In this document: one piece after another, positions 10,699 through 22,198 of the stretch
How positions within the stretch are numbered: position 1 is the first letter of the stretch
Layout: each line of letters begins with the position of its first letter
NCBI GenBank assembly: GCA_020740775.1
Contig: JAHEWK010000015.1
Coordinates: forward strand, 372,001 to 436,000
Direction of reading: 5' to 3'
DNA from: Ilyonectria destructans
Lineage: Eukaryota; Ascomycota; Sordariomycetes; Hypocreales; Nectriaceae
Length of the DNA stretch: 64,000 bases
Notes under the pieces: generated by a model
The model's database searches: none
What the model was told of the DNA's origin: nothing
The model's input: only the letters and a program-made list of their open reading frames with translations
Position numbers and translations under genes: made by a program

Positions 10699-13600
10699 CG
10701 GGCGTCGGATAGGGTTCGAGTCGATTCGGTGTTTAGTCAAGTCGAGTCGAGTCGAAGCGATGCGAGGCGGGGCGAGAGAGAAGTTGGAGGCGTGGTTTCG
10801 GTTGAGTGACTCAACAACCAAGTAACCTTTTGAGAGCCGTGTCAGTGACGTTTCGCAGGGCGCCGGGGACGAGCGAGCGCAATGGAATGTGCAACGCGGG
10901 TGGCGTGACAAGGGTCGATAGAGTAGTTCGAAAATACACCCAAAGAACAAGCGAGACGTACCTTGAAGCGGGAGATGGTCCGTCTAGGGTTGCGAGGTTG
11001 GAGGTGAGGACGCCGTTTGGTGGGGGCCGAGTATGGACGGAGGCGGAAGCGGATGCGGAGACGGAGACGAATGGACGCGGAAGGGGAAGGGGAAGGGGAA
11101 GGGGAGGAGAAGAGGGAAAGAGAAAGAGAGGGGGAGAAGCAGATCGTGGGCTCTTCTATAACGCGATCATGGAGGCGAATGGCTGGGTTTGCTGGTGTTG
11201 AGCGGCAGAGGGCAGAGAGCAGAGGAGCCCGTAGAGCGTCGTCAAAGAGACGAGGCGGGAGACACAAGAGAAGGAGAAGAAGAAGCGAGGCGAGGAGACA
11301 CAGACGTCGTCGCCGTCGCCGTTCCCTGGCTCGGTTGGTGGGTTCGCAGCGCGCGTGGTACAGTGCAAGAGTGCAATTGCCAATAGCGCAGCAGCAGCAG
11401 CAAGGGCAACTTGGCAAGCGCAAGGGCGGGCGGGTCCTGCCTGGCTGCTAGGGCTCCTGGGCCGGCTGGCTCCTTCCCTGGAATCCCTGGAATCCCTGCG
11501 ACCCTGCGGCACGCCGGCGGGAAAAAATGGGGCCTCGAAGATAGGGAGGGCGATGGGAAGCACCGAGGAAGGCGCTGTGGGGAGGATGAGGCAGGTGGGA
11601 AGGTACCTGTAGCTTTCCGCGTTCAGGGACCAAGGTAGCCGTACTTTAAAGTACCAGACCTTCGGTAGTTGAACGCCTGTATCCTGTACCTGGCGCCTGG
11701 GTGGGGTACTTTGATATCTCGACCTGGGGCTTTTGGGTTTATCTACGCCGTAGCTAACTAGGCAAAGAGGTAGATAAAACCTTCTTTGTCCGGTCGTCTT
11801 AGACGGGATCAATGGCTTGGAGGGGGGTTGATTGCCGCGTCCACGTCGCAGGAGCCCTCAGATATCGGATGAATTGCCTGGCGTCGACTCGAGCTCCGGC
11901 TGGATAGCGAGGGGCGAGTGCCCGTTGCAACCGTTACAGAGAAGAGGACCCAGAAACCAGTGCGAAATAGAGTCGAGACCGCCAGGGCATAAAAGGCAAA
12001 GCAACAGCCACAAAAAGGTCAAAGAAAAAAAGAAAAAGATGGCGGTAGCGGGCGTGGAAGGGGGGGATTGGATTCGATTCGATTGGCACGGTCAGCGGGC
12101 TCCGGTGCGCCGCCGCCTTTCCTGGCTCGCTCTACCGGCGATTTCCAAGTCTGTCTCGTGGACACGAAACTCGGCGCGCGGTGCACATGCGCCGGACAGT
12201 GCTACGCACGCTCCAGCAGCGCAATACTATGTAGCTGCGACGATAGCGTGGTGCGGCTTGTGGAGTGGTCGTGGCGTGTTGGGGCAGGCGGGAGGTGAGT
12301 CAAGAGCAGCGCAGTGCGGTCGGCCAAGCGAAGCGAAGCAGAGGGCAGGTGATGACCGAACGTGTGGCCAAACTCGGTGCACGAGACCGAGACGCAGGCG
12401 GCACAATGGCATACGAGACACCCCGGGGGCCGGGGCGGGTGTATTTGCAATTTCACGGCGTTTGCTTTGGGGAGGAGGAATACTCCGTCGGCAAAAAAGA
12501 GATGAGATGTGAAATTGAGATGGTCTGTTTGCTGGCCACCCTTCCCCCTGATATGAAGTCACTACGAAAGGGTCAATGGATGCCGCAAAGGGAATCCGCC
12601 GGAAACCTGCTTGTTGGGAAGCACAGAGATATTACGGGAGAGCGAGGCCATGGCAAGGTAAGATTTCCCATTCATTGTTCCATTCCCCCATCTGCAAGGT
12701 AACGTGCTATCATCGACGCCGTGTGGTGATGGCGCAGGTTGCACCGCATCAAAACCACCACCCCTGCAACCCTGTCCCCGGCCTTCGAGCCTCTCTGCTT
12801 TGTGACTTGTCCAACGGCCGCCGAGCTCTGCCAGAAGCCAGCCATTGCAGACTACGGGTGCATCGGCTTACCGCATAGGGGAAGGTGGAGAGACGGGGTC
12901 TGCCCGGCTATCGTTGCGTCTCCAACTCAATTCGATCGAGACAATTCCAATCTTGATGAGGTCCATCTTGGCCTGTCCCTCTATCCTGGCCGTCACGGGG
13001 CCGCTCACTGAGACACAGACATGGACAAGGACACACAGACGGACACATGCCAATCATGCAAACGCTCAACTTACTCGCAGACTATTCTCAAACATCAATC
13101 AACTCGAACGCTCCAACATTGCAACCAGGCCACACGAAATCTGGCGCCGGACCGAAAGCCCATGTGTCAAAACGTTACCACCAGCCCAGCACCCCCCTGC
13201 AATCCCGATGGATCCATGCCCCCTCCCCATGAATCAATCCCTCCGCTCATTGGCGAAGGGACCTGCAAACCACCATCATGTCTGTCCTGCAGCACATGGT
13301 GCCGTATGTACATTCGACGTCGTACATACTCCGATGCTGTCTCCTAATCTTTGCTCTCATGTCTCCTTTCTCCTTTCTGCTTTTCGTCTCTGTCTCCGTC
13401 TACATTATCGACATCCCCGCATCTAATCCCCCCCCGCCGCCCTATCACATATTCAATCCTCCCTTGCCCAGCCCTTCAACTCCCCCGTCTCCCGCCTGGT
13501 CCCCTCGCTTCCAGCCAATCCATCTTGGATCTTGGCCTCTCCACTGGCCTCTCCACTGGCCCCGCCCCCCAAGCACGGCCGCTAGGCGCCCTACACTCGC

Positions 13601-14400
13601 CAACCAGCCTTACCCATTCTCCTGACCGGGTCTCGTCTAGTTTCTGGCTAGGTGCTTCATATTCGTGTACTCCGATCGATATGGAACGGATTGCGTATAG
13701 CAATGCGACAGTGTCTTTCGGTGCCGCCCCTACCGCCTTAGAGCGAGCCCTATGCTACTCCCTCCGATCCTCCGTCCCCGTTCCGTCCCCGATCGGCAGA
13801 GGTTTCGGGCTCCCCCCCGTGCGGAGTCCGGATGCGGCGGGCTCTCAACCTCAAAACCACTCGGAACGTTGACGCCTTCTCGCGGCCGCTTCCAACTGTT
13901 GACGAGGCGAAGACATGACATCATTCGGCGATCAATGCTTCGGCGACCCGAATCCATCGCGTCATCGCTCGCTCATCCTCTCCACCTTATGTTGTCAAAG
14001 TTTCATTCCCGGTCTCGCCGGCTGTCTCCTCAACCTCTGCCTCGACCACATGGCTCGTCCGGCCTTGCCATTGGCCACCCGAGCCATGTCCGGCCATTGC
14101 GACGCACGCTCGCCCATACCATCGGGAAAACTCCTGTCAAGCCTATGACAAGCATGTTTTTAACCGGAATGCTTACCTGTAACTCGAGTAAGTAAATGCC
14201 ATGGCAGGTAGGCAATCTCAAAGACGCCCAAGATGCCAAAGACGCCTGTATTGATACCCCTGCAACTCCAAATACTCCCTCACCAATACATGTAGGGGTG
14301 GTGTGTCTCAGCCTAAACACTGCAAGAAATGCGCCAAATGCGCGCTATAATCCCTTCTTGTCATTTTTCATGCGTATCCAGTGATATCTACCTTTTTATT
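10699..14400. other. GC-rich kinase upstream region, no clear gene
   Basis: This follows the kinase start codon on the minus strand and probably holds its promoter and a long leader. It contains a long purine-rich tract (11040-11140) and, around 13.3-14.2 kb, C/T-rich stretches. Several open frames of 150-230 codons exist on both strands, but they are proline/arginine/serine-rich shadows with no motif and no splice context. Confidence 0.45.
11081..11104. repeat. (AAGGGG)n short tandem in a purine-only tract
   Basis: Four copies of the hexamer AAGGGG sit inside an almost pure A/G stretch of about 100 bp upstream of the kinase gene. Such tracts can form non-B DNA and are common in fungal promoters. 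Confidence 0.8.
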
Positions 14401-14840
14401 GTAGAACATAGCGTGTAGATCGTGAGCTGGCAAACTCCTTAGTATTCCTAATGGACTTGATGGTACATACGGGTCCGACTTTACGCCATCTGTGGCCTCT
14501 TCAAGTAATGTCGCCTCATCGTCATACATACTCAAGCACCTGTGCCTGGAGGCATGTCTAGGCGACTCTACGGCACGGCTTTGTCATCACTGGTGATGGG
14601 GAGCTCCGCCCACGGCCTAAACTTACATACGGTTCAGCTATGGACCAGGGATGATACCCTCGGTATCACCGATAGGAGCCCTGCACGAGTCACATTGTTC
14701 CTGTATACCGTGCATCGACGTACCGACATGATTCCATCGCGGAGGTTGCCATGTGGATGCGATATGCCCACAGCCTTATGCATGCCGGGCGTAAACTACT
14801 CTACTCGAGGAGCACGACAACCCCTTCATCATCCTAAAGA

Positions 14841-15582
14841 TCGATATAGATTCAAGTTTTGAAGAAGATCATTCATCTTGGGAAGTATTCAATGTGACTA
14901 GCCTCGGGTGGTTTCTAGTGTCGAAGAGAGACTCACCATCAGAGTGTTGAATCGAGTCCGTGTTGGCTCAGAAGATCAGCCCAGGCTCGGTCAGTGAGGA
15001 CTCAATACCAGTATCAGAATACGAAACTCTATGTTACCTTTTCTTATAGGAGAGGCAGTTTCATGTACTGTTGGTTTGCAAGATGTTGGCTTTGGGGTCC
15101 ATTTCAGTGAGAGAGCAAGACAGTTGGTGTAGATGGATGAAGCTGCAAAATTAATCCCCAGCAGCATAACGTTTGCGAAAAACTCTCCCTACCTAATATC
15201 TTAGCGATATTAACCAAGTTCTAGTGTGTGGTCATTCACCTTTTCGCTGCCGGAAAGGAGGAGAGCGGGTCCTCTACCAATTCTAATATCCACGGGACAT
15301 TTGTTTGCTATACCATAACTGTGATCACCTACGCAAACAATGAGGTGACTCGAGTTTCTAAGGCCCCGTGATCTTTAAGCTCAGCCGATGTCGTGTTTGT
15401 ATTACGCAAGGGATTTTTACTGTGTCATTGCGGGCTCTGAGGCTGCAGGCCAAACGACCCCGAGGGTGTTCTCCCGCTCATTTGACAGGAATATCGCTGT
15501 CGTCTCTACATGGGATGATGCGACAGGCACCAATGACCTACAGTACTTTACTACATACTTGATCAAACTTGGAGAGCCTTAG
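14841..15582 (+). pseudogene. Possible decayed coding sequence, family unknown
   Basis: Several stop-interrupted stretches have ordinary protein-like composition in changing frames. One follows DIDSSFEEDHSSWEVFNVTS near 14846-14945, one contains EAVSCTVGLQDVGFGVHFSE near 15050-15120, and one contains STWDDATGTNDLQYFTTYLI near 15510-15570. In-frame TAG/TGA codons separate them. The surrounding 3 kb is more AT-rich than its flanks. I do not recognise the family. This may be a relic gene or chance. Confidence 0.25.
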
Positions 15583-15896
15583 AGTAATAGGGGCAACAAA
15601 CAAGCCATATATCTGATTCACCAGATAGGGCAGATAGACAAGGTCAAGGTCTACAGCATTCATAGTGTAGAGAGTTGCTGAACTAGGAGCCATTCCTTTA
15701 TTTAATATCGGGGGGTGCTGCGCAACAGTTCGCTCTCTCTCGCTAGAAGTGCCTCTCAGAGAGAAAGAATCCAAGTCTCAATATTCCCCATCCGACACAA
15801 CAACGCGCATACGACGATATACTCAACGAGACCAGAGCTCGAGGTTTAACACGTTGGCAGCTTAAAGAGACCAGCGCCCAATCACTAGAATCAAGT

Positions 15897-16672
15897 ATGT
15901 CAGAGCGGCTAGATATACCTCAAGTTCTAATTAGAGAAAATACTAGAGGGTACCCAACAGGTTCAGTCAAAATGTCCACAAAGTCGACAAATGAGCACAA
16001 GCGGCTATTGGAGGACGGGGACGAAACTACAACACAATGCGGTCCGAAGAATAAAGTGGCTAAGAGGCCACAGCCAAAGAATAAAGTGGACGAGGTGGAA
16101 TGGATAATTGTGAGGGATGGTTAAGAGGACGACGAGGTGACGACGTACTGCCTCCTGAACAAGAGCCCAAACGCCTTCCAACACACACCAGACGGCCCTC
16201 CCCGTTATTTGACGGCAGACCAGTTCGCCTTCACGGGGCTTCTGGCCGCCTTAGGTCGCGACCAAGGGTCGATGAGCCGAATGGAGTATCGCATGGTACT
16301 ACCATGTGGCCACGCCTACAAAATCTCGACTGCGTCCTCATGGAGAGCCTTCATGACCCACTTGATCGACTCGATCAACGCGGGGTTGAGGATGCAACAC
16401 CTATCGCCGATAAGGATTGGGTCGGCATCTGCGTTGGGTCTCCCTTCAAAGGCAGACGTATCAATGACAGACAATGGTACGAACAGATATCCAGATTCAC
16501 CGAGCGAGGCCGATACGTAATGAACAAAGCCAGAGACCGATCCGACGATGAATCCAGGAGGCGATGGGGATCAGCGGCCTCTCGATCAGATCCTCAATAT
16601 AGACTAAACCGTTCTCTTAGAGCACACAAACCAATCAGAAGAGAATGCACAACCGATACAAGTGAGGAATAA
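15897..16672 (+). pseudogene. Hypothetical gene interrupted by an in-frame stop
   Basis: ATG 15897 opens a frame of 75 codons that stops at TAA 16122-16124. The same frame continues directly afterwards for another 130 codons to 16520. The join reads VEWIIVRDG-stop-EDDEVTTYCLL, so a single base change explains the break. Near the end a different frame (to 16672) looks better (QWYEQISRFTERGRYVMN), which suggests a second lesion or an intron. The N-terminal part is charged and carries two PKNKV repeats. The middle part contains a LPCGHAYKI motif. No family is recognised. The alternative is a functional short protein ending at 16124. Confidence 0.35.
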
Positions 16673-18047
16673 TTAACAACTCGGAATTTCAAGAGAGATC
16701 TTCGAGCACGTCGGTTTGGGTGTGTTGTTTGATCGTCCCAGCTCGGATCCCCGACTCAGCCGGGCAAAGACAAGACTGCAGTCGATTTGTGATGAAACTG
16801 ACTGCCTGTAACAGAGACACCGATGTCTTGACCGCTAGTTTGAATCTCGATCTTCAGACTTGGGGTACCGCGCAATGTCCGTCTCCTCTGTCGGCGGGCG
16901 GTGCGAGCTCAAGCTCGAAAGTTGGCTGCGTCTCATCACTCGTCCAGCCCGATTGTCATCTCTCCATCAATAGCCCAAGTATCCCGTGTTTCTCAGGTCC
17001 AAATATAGGCTAATTCATAAGATCTCTCCGAGAAGGATTCCACTCAAAGCGTCGAGCTGTCGCTGACACCGTCCGACTCGACGCACCGTCATATTACGAA
17101 CTTCAAGATCTCCCGAACAACTGGTCAGACCAAGATGTGCGTAGACCGTACAGAACAAACCTTGCACATCACAGCATCTCCTCAAACCCCTTTTTTCTGC
17201 TTGATCCCATCTCACGATCCCCCGTAGGAGAACAGCTTCGTCAGCGACGCGGCTTGGCGGGGTTGACTGGGTAATATGATCTCTACTTCAACATGCATCA
17301 CTAACACCCTCCTCGCACATTGCATCCCCTTATGGCTAGGGTACAGTTTCAGCCTCCATGGGATATTGTCCCTCCAAAACGGCACTATCCTCAGGTACTG
17401 TAAGTGGTGGCAACATGAGAAGGGGTTGGCAGGACGGCAACGATATAAATAGTCCCAAGTGGCAATTGGCTTCCGCGTCCAAACAACTCCAAAGGACCTC
17501 TCCACAAGAGGTAGCATGGAAACAACCACACATTACATGTGCTATTCCATATCCGCGGTTAAAGACGCATTTTATTTGTCATCTATGTTTGTATCTACGG
17601 AGCTACCAATTGCCGATGCAGCCATCTCCAAAGCTGGCCTCCAATCCTGTCGGCCGAGAGGAGAGGGTTACACAAGCCCAATCTAGTGGCATTCTCTTGG
17701 CCCCCATTCCAAGAATATCGTGCGTCAGCCCAAACTTCTCGAACGCGGAGCTCTGGAGCTCGGAGCCCCTAAATCCTCGGTGGCTTTAATGCATTCTTTC
17801 CAAGGGGAAATGCATGCACCCAAACTAATGCTATCGTGCGCTAACCTATGCGCACGCCCATCCTCCCTATATTTTACAGGCCAAGTATCCGCCCCGTTCC
17901 CCTGCGTTGTCATCATCATGAAAAAAGAAGCCTTTTTGGGTATAATACAAATTGGGGAGAAAAAAAAGGAACCCTGTCAAAAGTACCCCATATCTCGACA
18001 GCCCCCGCCTCCCTCGCTGGCCGTCAGCAGCCACTCATTTGGAGCCC
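16673..18047. other. Intergenic region downstream of the second Clr5 gene
   Basis: There is no convincing gene. One frame near 17020-17270 (plus) is open for about 80 codons and protein-like in composition, but it has no start codon or motif. The last few hundred bases are the probable 3' UTR of the Clr5 gene on the minus strand. Confidence 0.4.
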
Positions 18048-19852
18048 TCATGTATCATTCATGCCCATTACGGGCGTCACGGTCGGCAGCCGGGTCTCGT
18101 CGGCAGCCCACAACCAATCGGGGACTTCGATGCTGCTCCGGCTGGAGTCGTCGATGGGGCTGGTCGCTGCGATAGATGTCTCCGAATGGCATGGCTCCCT
18201 CCAGCTGGGAGGACTAGCAAAGGTGCTCGAGTCTCTCGCGAAGTCTGATAGTCGGCGAAGCCGGTACTGTTGTACCTGGGCTGCCTCGACGGCTCTGCCC
18301 ATCTCGGAGTGTGCGCGTTCGAGGTTGGCCAGACACGTCAGAAGTAAGCGCTCGTCTCCGTCGCCAGTAACAGCCAGCCGCGTCGCCTCTTGGAACCATT
18401 GGAGGGCCGAATGGATGTCACCCATCCGGAAGCTGCAGTTGCCCAATTGGATGTTGACCACCGTCTGCTGCTCGTCTCCCATGTTGTACTCCTTGAGAGC
18501 CTGCAAGCACTCGATTGCCTCGTCAAACTTGCCCTCCCTCTCTTTCGTTTTGCATAGCACAGCCGTCTGGCCAATGGCAAGCTCAATGAGCCATTGGTGC
18601 TGCATGCCAGTGGCATCTGCTTTAGCTCGGTAATTTGTGGCGACAGCGAGAGCTTCCGTGGACCGATCGTGGCCGAGAAGGTAGTCGATATGATCGCCGT
18701 ATAGGATGGCGGTTATGTAATTTGCAGGTCCAATTCGCTCCTCCATAAGTGGCACCAAGGTAGAATAGAGACGCATGGCAAGCTCGGAGTACTCAGTGAA
18801 CTGGGGGGATCCCAAGATCTGCCAGATGCGGATCATGGGGTTGTCTTGGACGAGCACAATCGGGACCAGGCCGGCTAGGTAGTCCATGACTATCCGTAGA
18901 AGGTCGTTTCTGTGATTCCGATCAAGGTACCACAACAAACAGGCTGTCCGAGCGACAAATATGGGGCTCTCGGAAGCAACAATCTCCTTGAGAGACTCAA
19001 ATGCTGGGCTGAGTATCGTGCCGATGGAAATTTCATCTTTCCGCATCATGGAGCGGTTGACCAAAGCAAAGCCGGTCATCACGCGCTCAAACAACTCATC
19101 GCTTCGGTCACCTGTTCGGCGACTCGTGCAGTTGATGTTGTACTCGTACTCCCAGATCCCATTCGTAAAACACAAATCCACGTAATTCCTGAAGAGACAC
19201 AGGACTTCCTCGATAGGGCCGACCTCGATTGGGGCGGTCGATGAAGGACTGGGAGCTGGTGAAGGTGTGTGACACTGGACCTCGAGGGTTGTTTGGATGC
19301 TGGGGACTTCGCCGGCTTGAAATCGGGCAACAAGTGAAGGGTTGCGGCGGATGTAACGGTTGATGTTGTCGAGGTCGACAGGTTGGCCGCGGATGGTAAA
19401 CTCGGAGGGCTTGCCTTGGGCCTCACGCTCCGTCCTGAGGATGAGGATGGCGAGGACCTCATCGCCCTTGAGCTTCTTGTCGAGTCCCCACTTCCAGATT
19501 CTCGACTTGTACATTTTTACACTATAGCAGAGTTAGTCGGCCCATCAATCGTAAACACCACCGACTCTCGTGGTGACAGAACATCCATCATCAAGATGCA
19601 GGTAGGTACAGCAAGGACAAGTACGCACGTAGCAGTGAAGTTGTGGTCGCGCTCGAGAATCTCCATGACCTCCTTGAGCGGCTTCTTCTCCTCCTGATAG
19701 AGGCGAGTGATGATGGGCCGCTTCTTCTCCCATTCTTGGCTGGGGATGCGCTTGCGGGGAATTGACCGAGGCATGCTGATGTCGGTGTCGTCCGAGTCGC
19801 CTGGGGTCGAATTGCGTCTGACCGGGAAGACACGAGTGGCTGCCATTGCCAT
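18048..19852 (-). CDS. Clr5-domain protein with TPR-like helical C-terminus
   Basis: There are two exons (19852-19629 and 19521-18048) with a 107-bp intron at 19522-19628 (GTGCGT..CTATAG) that splits the Clr5 domain at the same place as in the other Clr5 gene. The product is 565 aa from ATG 19852 (MAMAATRV). The domain reads EWEKKRPIITRLYQEEKK and continues after the intron with MYKSRIWKWGLDKK. The C-terminal 330 residues are helical with TPR-like repeats (for example EAIECLQALKEYNMGDEQQT and SALQWFQEATRLAVTGDGDE). TPR-like tails are common in Clr5 proteins. The reading frame stays open upstream to about 19966 with plausible coding (FIDSPPSSLEPVSPLN). An extra 5' exon starting near ATG 20022 and joined at the acceptor GCGGCCGCAG is possible, so the N-terminus is uncertain. 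The function is probably nuclear or regulatory, which is inference. Confidence 0.8.
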
Positions 19853-22198
19853 TCTCTGCTTGGGGGGTTGGGCAGTGGCAGTAGGCGAAGGGTTTATGGC
19901 GGAGGGATTGAGAGGCGATACGGGCTCTAATGAGGAAGGAGGGCTATCAATGAACTGCGGCCGCAAGAGTTGTCAAGGTTCAATGTGTTCGCCAAAGGGA
20001 GACGACTAGTGGACAGGGGTGGTTCATTTGAGAAATGACGACACAAGGCACCGACAGCGACAGCGACTGCGCCGGTAAGAGGACGATGGATGGAGGCGAA
20101 ACCACAAGGAGGCAGCGGGTGAGTGCGCCTCGGGCCAAGGCTGGACAGGGAATGGCGGTGTCCTTAAGGCTGGCGGTATTGTGCCTGTGAAGCCGCAAGC
20201 CCGTTGTGGTCGTATACGGCGGCAGCGCGACGAAGGTCCGCGGGTGCCTCTATCACGGAACTCCTTGTGTGTGTGGTGTGAGTTTGCTCCCCTCTCGACT
20301 CGACAGGTCTCGTCTCGTCTCGATTCTGGCCCCCTCGGCCCTGCAGAGGCAGCCAGAAAGCCACAGGCGGCCGTTTGGGTGCTGGGGTGCGGTAGTCGAG
20401 CGAGTGGTCCCCCCGCAGAGTGCAGGAGGCATGATCCATGTCCAGTCGATCAGCTCGGTGGGGGCCATGCCTGTGATCCCATGGCGTGGGCGCTTGCTGG
20501 CAGCGACGGCGGTCAGCAAGGCCTCCACTCTGCTGGGTGTGCTGCCGGTGTCACAGCGACTACCACGATGCAACGGGACGGCCTCACGGTTGCGAACGCT
20601 GGACTGTACGTCTGGGCCGTCTGGGCCGTGGTGGTGTTGACGGCGGTCCTGCGCCCCCTCGCTTGCAATACAGGCCCGACCAATAATGACTGCGCCGGGG
20701 CAGGCATGCTGCGATTATCTCTCATATCTCTCCGAGGGGAATAGACGGCGCTCGCAGGGGCTGAGTCAAGTCCGCGCTTGAAGCAGGCAGCTTTGGGTGC
20801 CTTTGAAGTGGTGGTGGAGAACGCACAGTGAATGGCGCTTCCTTCGGTGCTGGGCCAGATGGGACGCCTTGCCTCAGGCAGTTCAGCCCTACGCCCTATG
20901 GCCCTACAAACCCCCTGCTACACCTGCGAGGCCCCTGCAAGGCCCCTGTAGAATACCCTGCTGGCTATAGATGGCCCCTGTACGTGTTGCCAAAGGGCGC
21001 TGCACCATGATGCACTCGACTCCATCCTCCATCCATCCTCGAATGCAAACGCACCATACAGGGGACGTCGTGTCAGTGTGTGACCATGCAGCAGACGCAC
21101 AGCAACAAGAGGTGAAGCAGAAAGTCGCCGGAGGAGGGAACCTGAACGGGACCCTCCGAAGCGAAGGGAATCAATCCTTGAGCATCAGATACAGCGCCTA
21201 AGCCCCATTCAAACAACGTGATGATGGCTAATAACCTCCACCTACCGACTGCGGTGACAGTGGATGCAAAGCACTCTTGCACCCCTGGGATATCGGCACG
21301 GGAGCCGCCAAGGCCTGCTGGTTCCAATGGGTTTGCACGGGTCCTTGCCCACTGCTACGGAACCTGAGACTACCACTGCAACGCACCAAGTCCGGCCACA
21401 TCGGCTACTCAAATCTGCGTGTCTCTCGCCGTTCTTCCAATTGCCCCGGCTCCACAAGCCGCCGTTGAAACCAGCCGTTTGTACTTGACGTCCGCCGTGG
21501 CGCCGCCGCCCCGCTGCTTAGTCCATGGAAGGGGAAAAACGAGGCGGCCGCCTATTTCTCGCCAACTAGTGACCGTCTCCGCTCTGAGCCTAGAAGCTGC
21601 CCCAGCATGAAGTAGTTCCCCCACTGACTCGCCACTTACCCTATATACTTACACTTCGCCCCCAATCTGCCTAGACTCTTGAGTCGCCGCCATCCAGGCA
21701 GGCAGTGTTAAAGGAAAGCAGGCTAGTCATTTATAGTTTGGACTCAGTTCTTTCGTTTCTTGGCCAATGGGGACGAAAACGTGCAAATCTAAGTTATACT
21801 TCCCTAGCTTGAAGAAGGGCCGAGTCCATCTCCGCGGGCGCCCTAACATTTCGCATACGCCATTGTTTCAACACGCGAATGTCAGTGAGCGAGGGAACGT
21901 GGCCATTGACACGATATATTTAGGCGCGGATCATTTCCAATTTCTTCTGTATTTTGCAACGAGGATGGACTATAATATCAAGTGGTATTAGTTCTTCGGA
22001 CCTCCTTGTCCCTTCCATTTCGCTATTTTGGGTCGTCGTTTGTTATCCAACTGCTGCCCAACCCAATCATGTCAGGTCCATCTTGTGTGAACCCAACTGC
22101 ACTGCCCTTGAAGCCAAACCCTGTCGTACATCTCAAAATATGTCCGTTTACAGAACTCCCGCGGCTATGATGCTGGCTAGCCCCTGCCTCCATGCACC
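19853..22198. other. Intergenic region, possible 5' exon of the Clr5 gene at its left end
   Basis: Apart from the possible upstream exon near 20000-20022, I see no gene. Overlapping GC-rich frames at 20180-20740 have no motif. The right part is the 3' flank of the ankyrin/zinc-finger gene. Confidence 0.45.

Noticed and set aside
11017..11812. Arg/Glu-rich and Leu/Ser-rich frames over the purine tract
   Set aside because: Produced by simple-sequence purine/pyrimidine DNA, not by a coding gene.
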